Part shown: positions 10,042 through 12,437 of the stretch, one piece after another
How the letters are laid out: every line of letters begins with the position of its first letter
Numbering within the stretch: the stretch's first letter is position 1
NCBI GenBank assembly: GCA_017633195.1
Contig: JAGBPV010000010.1
Location: 1-12,437, forward strand
Length of the DNA stretch: 12,437 bases
Origin: a bacterium
GTDB taxonomy: Bacteria; Bacillota_I; Bacilli_A; Mycoplasmatales; Mycoplasmoidaceae
Direction of reading: 5' to 3'
Translations under genes and position numbers: made by a program
Notes under the pieces: generated by a model
What the model saw: only the letters and a program-made list of their open reading frames with translations
What the model was told of the DNA's origin: nothing
Database searches by the model: none

Positions 10042-10119
10042 GAGAACGATTAACAGAACTCGAACTAATGTGCGTCTAAGTCACGGTCAGAAGTGTTAAT
10101 CAGTTTCAACATAACCGCC
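10042..10119 (-). pseudogene. Decayed tRNA-His (GTG)
   Basis: The 8-bp acceptor typical of tRNA-His, with the extra G-1, is kept: GGCGGTTA (10112-10119) pairs with TAATCGTT (10045-10052) through several G-U pairs. The anticodon stem TCTGA/TTAGA is intact and the loop CCGTGAC gives anticodon GTG (His). However, position 33 is C instead of the near-universal U, the T stem ATTAG/TCTGT has two mismatches, the D stem is weak, the D-loop GG is lost (CTGA) and the 3' end reads CTCA instead of CCA. I call it a pseudogene; a highly divergent functional tRNA is less likely. Confidence 0.6.
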
Positions 10120-10392
10120 ATATATAATCTTTATATTAAATATAATTTATTTCCTATATATGAGTTTTTATATTATTAAAATATTATTCTAATTACTAAT
10201 TTATTTGATTAATTTATTAATTATGTACGTTTATTTACATTTAATTTCTAAAATTTTATATTTATAAATTAAACATTATTTTGAAAAGAAATTTAAATAT
10301 AAACCTATAGAATAAAAATAAGATTATTGCATATTTTTTATAATGAGTAATTCTATTTTTTAAACTAGTAATTTTTAATAATATCGAATAAG
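10120..10392. other. Gene-free AT-rich spacer
   Basis: About 270 bases of extremely AT-rich sequence between the tRNA-His relic and the small-RNA region. I see no open frame of note, no convincing hairpin and no recognisable promoter. It may be the eroded remains of further tRNA genes or of an old insertion. Confidence 0.5.
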
Positions 10393-10521
10393 AAAAAAGT
10401 AGGAATCTATTTCAAAAATATTTTAAATTCTTTTCAAAACTAATTATAGATTTTTAATCCTACTTAGATCTTATTTAAGATGTTTTATTTATTTTAAACC
10501 TAAGTGGTTTCCTTCATTCGC
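10393..10521 (-). ncRNA. Candidate small RNA 2
   Basis: A perfect TATAAT (10528-10533) precedes a G at 10521 by 6 nt. The predicted RNA of about 129 nt starts GCGAAUGAAGGA and folds locally into AAACC-ACUUA-GGUUU (10496-10510) and AUCUU-AAAU-AAGAU. It ends in a long hairpin (aagtagga and atctat at 10397-10410 pairing with 10446-10451 and 10458-10465), whose final CUUUUUU resembles an intrinsic terminator. Its first 13 nt, from 10522 to 10510, are perfectly complementary to part of small RNA 1. No known RNA family is recognised and the -35 is poor. Confidence 0.4.
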
Positions 10522-10527
10522 AGTTTT

Positions 10528-10533
10528 ATTATA
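10528..10533 (-). promoter_or_regulatory. -10 box of candidate small RNA 2
   Basis: Minus-strand TATAAT, 6 nt before the predicted 5' G. It matches the arrangement upstream of small RNA 1, which is why I read the two as related units. In such AT-rich DNA a TATAAT by itself is weak evidence. Confidence 0.4.
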
Positions 10534-10537
10534 CATG

Positions 10538-10582
10538 AAAAAACTAATTACATACTTTTTTTAAATATGCAATTAGTTTTTT
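10538..10582 (-). terminator. Intrinsic terminator of small RNA 1
   Basis: A 17-bp stem, 10538-10554 with 10566-10582, with an 11-nt loop. The single non-Watson-Crick position is G-U in minus-strand RNA and A-C on the plus strand. The minus-strand 3' arm ends in UUUUUU. Confidence 0.7.
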
Positions 10583-10646
10583 TAGATGGAATGCTCACCT
10601 ATAATTTTGCGAATGAAGGATAGCGCTCCAGAACTTTTTCACTCGC
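10538..10646 (-). ncRNA. Candidate small RNA 1, GC-rich structured RNA
   Basis: A GC-rich island in AT-rich DNA with RNA-like structure. On the minus strand GCGAGUGAA (10638-10646) pairs with UUCAUUCGC (10609-10617), closing a hairpin with GGA-GCGCUA-UCC inside. A 17-bp terminator hairpin with U-run follows. Both stems contain a G-U pair on the minus strand that would be an A-C mismatch on the plus strand, so the RNA is read from the minus strand. TATAAT lies 7 nt before the predicted 5' G, giving a transcript of about 109 nt. The motif GGNGNGCNNUCC occurs twice. It does not match SRP RNA, tmRNA, RNase P RNA or tRNA as I know them; a comparison with the mollicute MCS RNAs would be useful. Confidence 0.5.
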
Positions 10647-10653
10647 TTTCATT

Positions 10654-10659
10654 ATTATA
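10654..10659 (-). promoter_or_regulatory. -10 box of candidate small RNA 1
   Basis: Minus-strand TATAAT, 7 nt upstream of the G that begins the first stem. There is no clear -35, which is common in mollicutes. An ATG at 10650-10652 falls between this box and the predicted transcription start. Confidence 0.4.
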
Positions 10660-10725
10660 TATAAAATAGTGATTATCTATTAAAAAAATACCAATACATA
10701 ATGTTTTAGTTTTTATATAAATTTG

Positions 10726-10799
10726 TTTGCTACACAAGATTTGAACCAGTAACCCTTTGATCCAAAGTCAAAATCTTTATCCAATTGAGCTATTAGCAC
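10726..10799 (-). pseudogene. Decayed tRNA, Arg-type body with TTG anticodon
   Basis: The body (TAGCTCAATTGGATA, CTTTGGATCAAAGG, GGTTCAAAT) is that of a bacterial tRNA-Arg(TCG), whose loop is normally CTTCGGA. A C-to-T change at position 35 makes the anticodon TTG, which would read Gln. The anticodon stem TTTGA/TCAAA is perfect and U33 is present. The acceptor has mismatches at 1-72 and 7-66, the D stem at 10-25 and 13-22, and the T stem a T-T at 51-63. No CCA is encoded. These defects suggest a pseudogene. Confidence 0.6.
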
Positions 10800-10805
10800 C
10801 TTTCT

Positions 10806-10825
10806 AAAAAAAGATAATGTCTTTT
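10806..10825 (-). terminator. Weak hairpin with T-run after the tRNA-Asp relic
   Basis: A 6-bp stem aaaaga/tctttt with a 5-nt loop, read on the minus strand as a short hairpin running into TTTTTTT. It could be the old end of the tRNA-Asp transcript; the stem is short and AT-only. Confidence 0.3.
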
Positions 10826-10842
10826 AATCTTCTTAGATGCTG

Positions 10843-10918
10843 TGGTGATTTTTGGCAAAATCGAACTTGCAATCTCCACTGTTACAGAGAGGCATGTTAA
10901 CCGGTACACCACGAGACC
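10843..10918 (-). pseudogene. Decayed tRNA-Asp with GTA anticodon
   Basis: The 5' half GGTCTCGTGGTGTA, the D-loop CGGTTAACATGCCT and the GTTCGATT T-loop clearly match the Firmicutes-type tRNA-Asp. The anticodon loop is CTGTAAC instead of CTGTCAC, so the anticodon reads GTA (Tyr codons). The anticodon stem CCTCT/AGTGG has one mismatch, the T arm seems to have lost one base, and the acceptor 3' side AAAAATC no longer pairs with GGTCTCG. An encoded CCA remains (TCACCA). Most differences from the family are GC-to-AT changes, as expected of decay under AT pressure. Confidence 0.65.
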
Positions 10919-10967
10919 TTTAAATATGATATTAATAATTATACATAAAAATTATTTTTATACACAT

Positions 10968-12143
10968 TTATTTTTCTAATTGTTTAAATGTTAATAATTT
11001 ATTTCTATAATAATCATATTGTTCTTTTCTTAATTCAATTTCTTTTGGTAAACCCAGAGATATTGAATTAGTTAAATCATTGAATTGATCTAAGATATTT
11101 ACAATTTCATTTTGGATTTGAATTGGAGGAAGTGGTATTAGCATATTGCCTATATCACTGGCATATACACTTGGTATTGCTCCACCTTTTTGTTTTTTTA
11201 AAATTTCTTCTTGCTTACTTTTTAAAAAATAGTATATAAATTTATTTGTTATATAAATTGGATTTTTGGAAATAACTGAAAATGCTAAATGAGATAGAAA
11301 TATTGGTTTATCTCAAAAATTTACAAAGCCAGCTGATGCTCCTCTAGCAGAAACAGTTATAGTATTAGCATTCCTATTCTGAATATTATGAGTTGAAATA
11401 ACATCTTTTCCACCAGTTACAATTGGCACAGATCCACTAATAAAATCTTTTTGTAATAATGTTTGCCCACCTTTTAATTCAGCAATTTCTTTTACTTTAA
11501 CAAATTTAACACCATTTGGACAATATTCTTTTATTAATTTACTAAATTTTGTATTACATTTCTCATTATCAGGATTACTTAAACATAGAAAGATGTTATC
11601 AAGATAATATTGATATTGAATCTTTCTATGTTTAAGTTCAGTGATAAGTTCAGTGATAAGTTCAGTGATAAGTTCAGTGAAAGTGTCCAAGATATGAACA
11701 ATTTCATTTTGGATTTCAATTGGAGGAAGTGGAATGGCAATGTTTTTTAATGCTTCAATTGGATAATGTGCAGGAGTTGCTTCAATCACATCTTCATAAA
11801 TTTGTTCTTGTTTATTTTTTAAAACATAATATAAGAATTTATTATTTAGTATTTTTTCATTTGGAAATAAGCAATAACAAACATCATTTGCTCAAAATTT
11901 TTCACTAATTCAATTTACATATCCAGCAGTGCCATATTGTGCAATAGTAATTGTATTTTCATTTCTATTATATTTATGATAATATCCAAAAAATGTTTTT
12001 CCACCAGACATAACAGGATATCCATTTTGTGTTAAATCCTTTTTTGTTATTCTTTCTCCTCGTTTTATTTCACAAATTTCATTTAATTTAAAATACTTAA
12101 CTTCATTTTTATTAAATTCTAAAAGTTTATTCATAAAATTCAT
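10968..12143 (-). CDS. hsdS: Orphan type I restriction-modification specificity subunit
   Basis: A 391-aa HsdS, read through TGA=Trp codons (for example 11910 and 11313). HsdS sets the target sequence of a type I methylase and nuclease. It has the usual two-half design: target-recognition domain 1 (about residues 10-135), the conserved PLPPIEIQNEIVHILD helix start, four TEL repeats (155-170), ELKHRKIQYQYYLDNIF, domain 2 (about 200-325), then PLPPIQIQNEIVNILD and a final helix ending in RKEQYDYYRNKLL. Domain starts NEICEIKRG and KEIAELKGG mirror each other. The length is normal for the family. No hsdM or hsdR is in the window, so it must pair with subunits encoded elsewhere. The start at 12143 has only a weak AGG upstream; 12134 (MNKLLEF) is an alternative. 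It is transcribed away from der. Confidence 0.92.
11577..11637. repeat. 17-bp perfect inverted repeat inside hsdS
   Basis: acttaaacatagaaaga at 11577-11593 and its exact complement at 11621-11637, separated by 27 bp. It lies just after the TEL repeats in the conserved spacer, where inverting hsdS systems place their crossover sites. It could be a recombination site or an mRNA hairpin. Confidence 0.85.
11634..11680 (-). repeat. 12-bp tandem repeat encoding TEL units in hsdS
   Basis: Three exact copies of aagttcagtgat (11634-11645, 11646-11657, 11658-11669) plus a fourth matching 11 of 12 bases. On the coding strand each unit reads ATC ACT GAA CTT, giving F/I-T-E-L four times. In EcoR124-type HsdS the number of such TAEL units sets the spacer length of the recognised DNA site, so unit gain or loss changes specificity without breaking the frame. 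Confidence 0.92.
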
Positions 12144-12149
12144 TCTTAA

Positions 12150-12182
12150 AACCTATTTAAATTTTATATTTAAAAATAGGTT
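12150..12182. repeat. 9-bp inverted repeat in the hsdS leader
   Basis: aacctattt (12150-12158) and aaataggtt (12174-12182) are perfect complements with a 15-bp spacer, located 7-39 bp upstream of the hsdS start. It may be an operator or a leader-RNA hairpin; the outer bases of one arm overlap the weak AGG that would serve as ribosome-binding site. Confidence 0.5.
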
Positions 12183-12281
12183 ATTTGTTATATATAAATT
12201 ATTTCAATATGTTTTTTAAATACAAGACTTAATTTCATTTATTAATTAATAAAGTTACAAAACAAGATTAAACTTAAAGAA

Positions 12282-12351
12282 ATAATCAAAAAAATATTAT
12301 CAAAATATACTAAATATTATTTAAAATTATTTTAATAATTTTTTTGATTAT
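12282..12351. repeat. 14-bp inverted repeat upstream of der
   Basis: ataatcaaaaaaat (12282-12295) and atttttttgattat (12338-12351), perfect over 14 bp with a 42-bp gap, in the divergent hsdS/der intergenic region. The right arm ends 8 bp before the der start codon. It could be a regulatory hairpin or a protein site; AT-rich chance complementarity cannot be excluded. Confidence 0.4.
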
Positions 12352-12359
12352 AAATTTAT

Positions 12360-12437
12360 ATGTTTAAAGTTGCAATTATTGGAAAACCAAATGTTGGTAA
12401 ATCTACTTTATTTAATCGATTACTTGGAAAAAAACAA
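12360..12437 (+). CDS. der: Ribosome-assembly GTPase Der (EngA), N-terminal fragment
   Basis: Only the first 26 codons are in the window. MFKVAIIGKPNVGKSTLFNRLLGKK is the start of a TrmE-Era-Der-type GTPase with G1 motif GKPNVGKST; beginning directly with this motif fits Der, which carries two GTPase domains and works in large-subunit assembly. Era and other relatives usually have a longer lead-in, so Der is most likely, though YihA-like GTPases are not fully excluded. There is no Shine-Dalgarno before the ATG. A TATAAA-like element ends about 6 nt upstream, so the message may be leaderless. It is chromosomal core, marking the edge of the accessory island. Confidence 0.85.
   Translation, partial: MFKVAIIGKPNVGKSTLFNRLLGKKQ

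Larger units (their letters stand above)
11092..11732. repeat. 44-bp direct repeat in the two halves of hsdS
   Basis: Positions 11092-11135 and 11689-11732 agree at 41 of 44 bases, 597 bp (199 codons) apart, so they stay in frame. Both encode the PLPPI-IQNEIV-IL segment that ends each recognition domain. Such homology blocks let hsdS genes exchange or drop recognition domains by recombination. Confidence 0.85.

Noticed and set aside
10458..10480. AGATCT and neighbouring small palindromes as protein operators
   Set aside because: They are short, AT-rich and better explained as part of the local hairpins of candidate small RNA 2.
10599..10652. 17-codon ORF (begins MKASEKVL) as a leader peptide
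   Set aside because: Its ATG lies between the TATAAT box and the predicted RNA start and there is no ribosome-binding site; its GC-rich codons are explained by RNA structure.
11634..11680. Tandem repeat as CRISPR-like array
   Set aside because: Units are directly adjacent without spacers and lie in frame inside hsdS.
11720..11908. Plus-strand 62-codon ORF antisense to hsdS
   Set aside because: It is a shadow of the HsdS coding frame with no start signal.

Overview
The window is very AT-rich and its genes read cleanly only when UGA is Trp (translation table 4). Every long reading frame is cut at in-frame TGA codons under the standard code and rejoins perfectly when TGA is Trp. Together with an IS30-type transposase, a repeat-bearing orphan type I specificity gene and the start of der, this points to a mollicute (Mycoplasma, Ureaplasma or Spiroplasma relatives); I cannot name the species.

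Layout. Positions 1-990 hold one end of an IS30-family insertion sequence, its transposase running off the left edge. Positions 1217-9926 hold five tightly packed genes on the minus strand, transcribed right to left: a 1303-aa SF1 helicase with a long coiled coil; a 654-aa protein of unknown family; a 58-aa micro-protein visible only with UGA=Trp; a 264-aa helical protein with a DUF2997-like tail; and a 621-aa ClpA/ClpB-type AAA+ ATPase whose first ATPase half looks dead. Gene junctions are 3-bp gaps or short overlaps, so this is one operon, with a candidate promoter and a good Shine-Dalgarno upstream of the helicase.

Positions 9997-10918 carry no protein gene. They hold three decayed tRNA-like sequences (His, Arg and Asp types, two with changed anticodons) and, between them, two candidate tandem small RNAs. 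Each has TATAAT 6-7 nt before a GCGARUGAA start and a hairpin/U-run end, and the two share a perfect 13-nt complementarity. Positions 10968-12143 encode an orphan HsdS with four TEL repeats, a 17-bp inverted repeat and a 44-bp direct repeat, all typical of recombining specificity genes. The plus-strand der gene begins at 12360 and runs off the right edge.

Working view (inference): this is an accessory, probably defence-type island inserted beside der. The most novel content is the five-gene NTPase cassette, pairing a nucleic-acid helicase with a protein-remodelling AAA+ ring and three small or unknown partners, followed by the small-RNA pair. The cassette's function is not shown by the sequence; the anti-phage role is a hypothesis.
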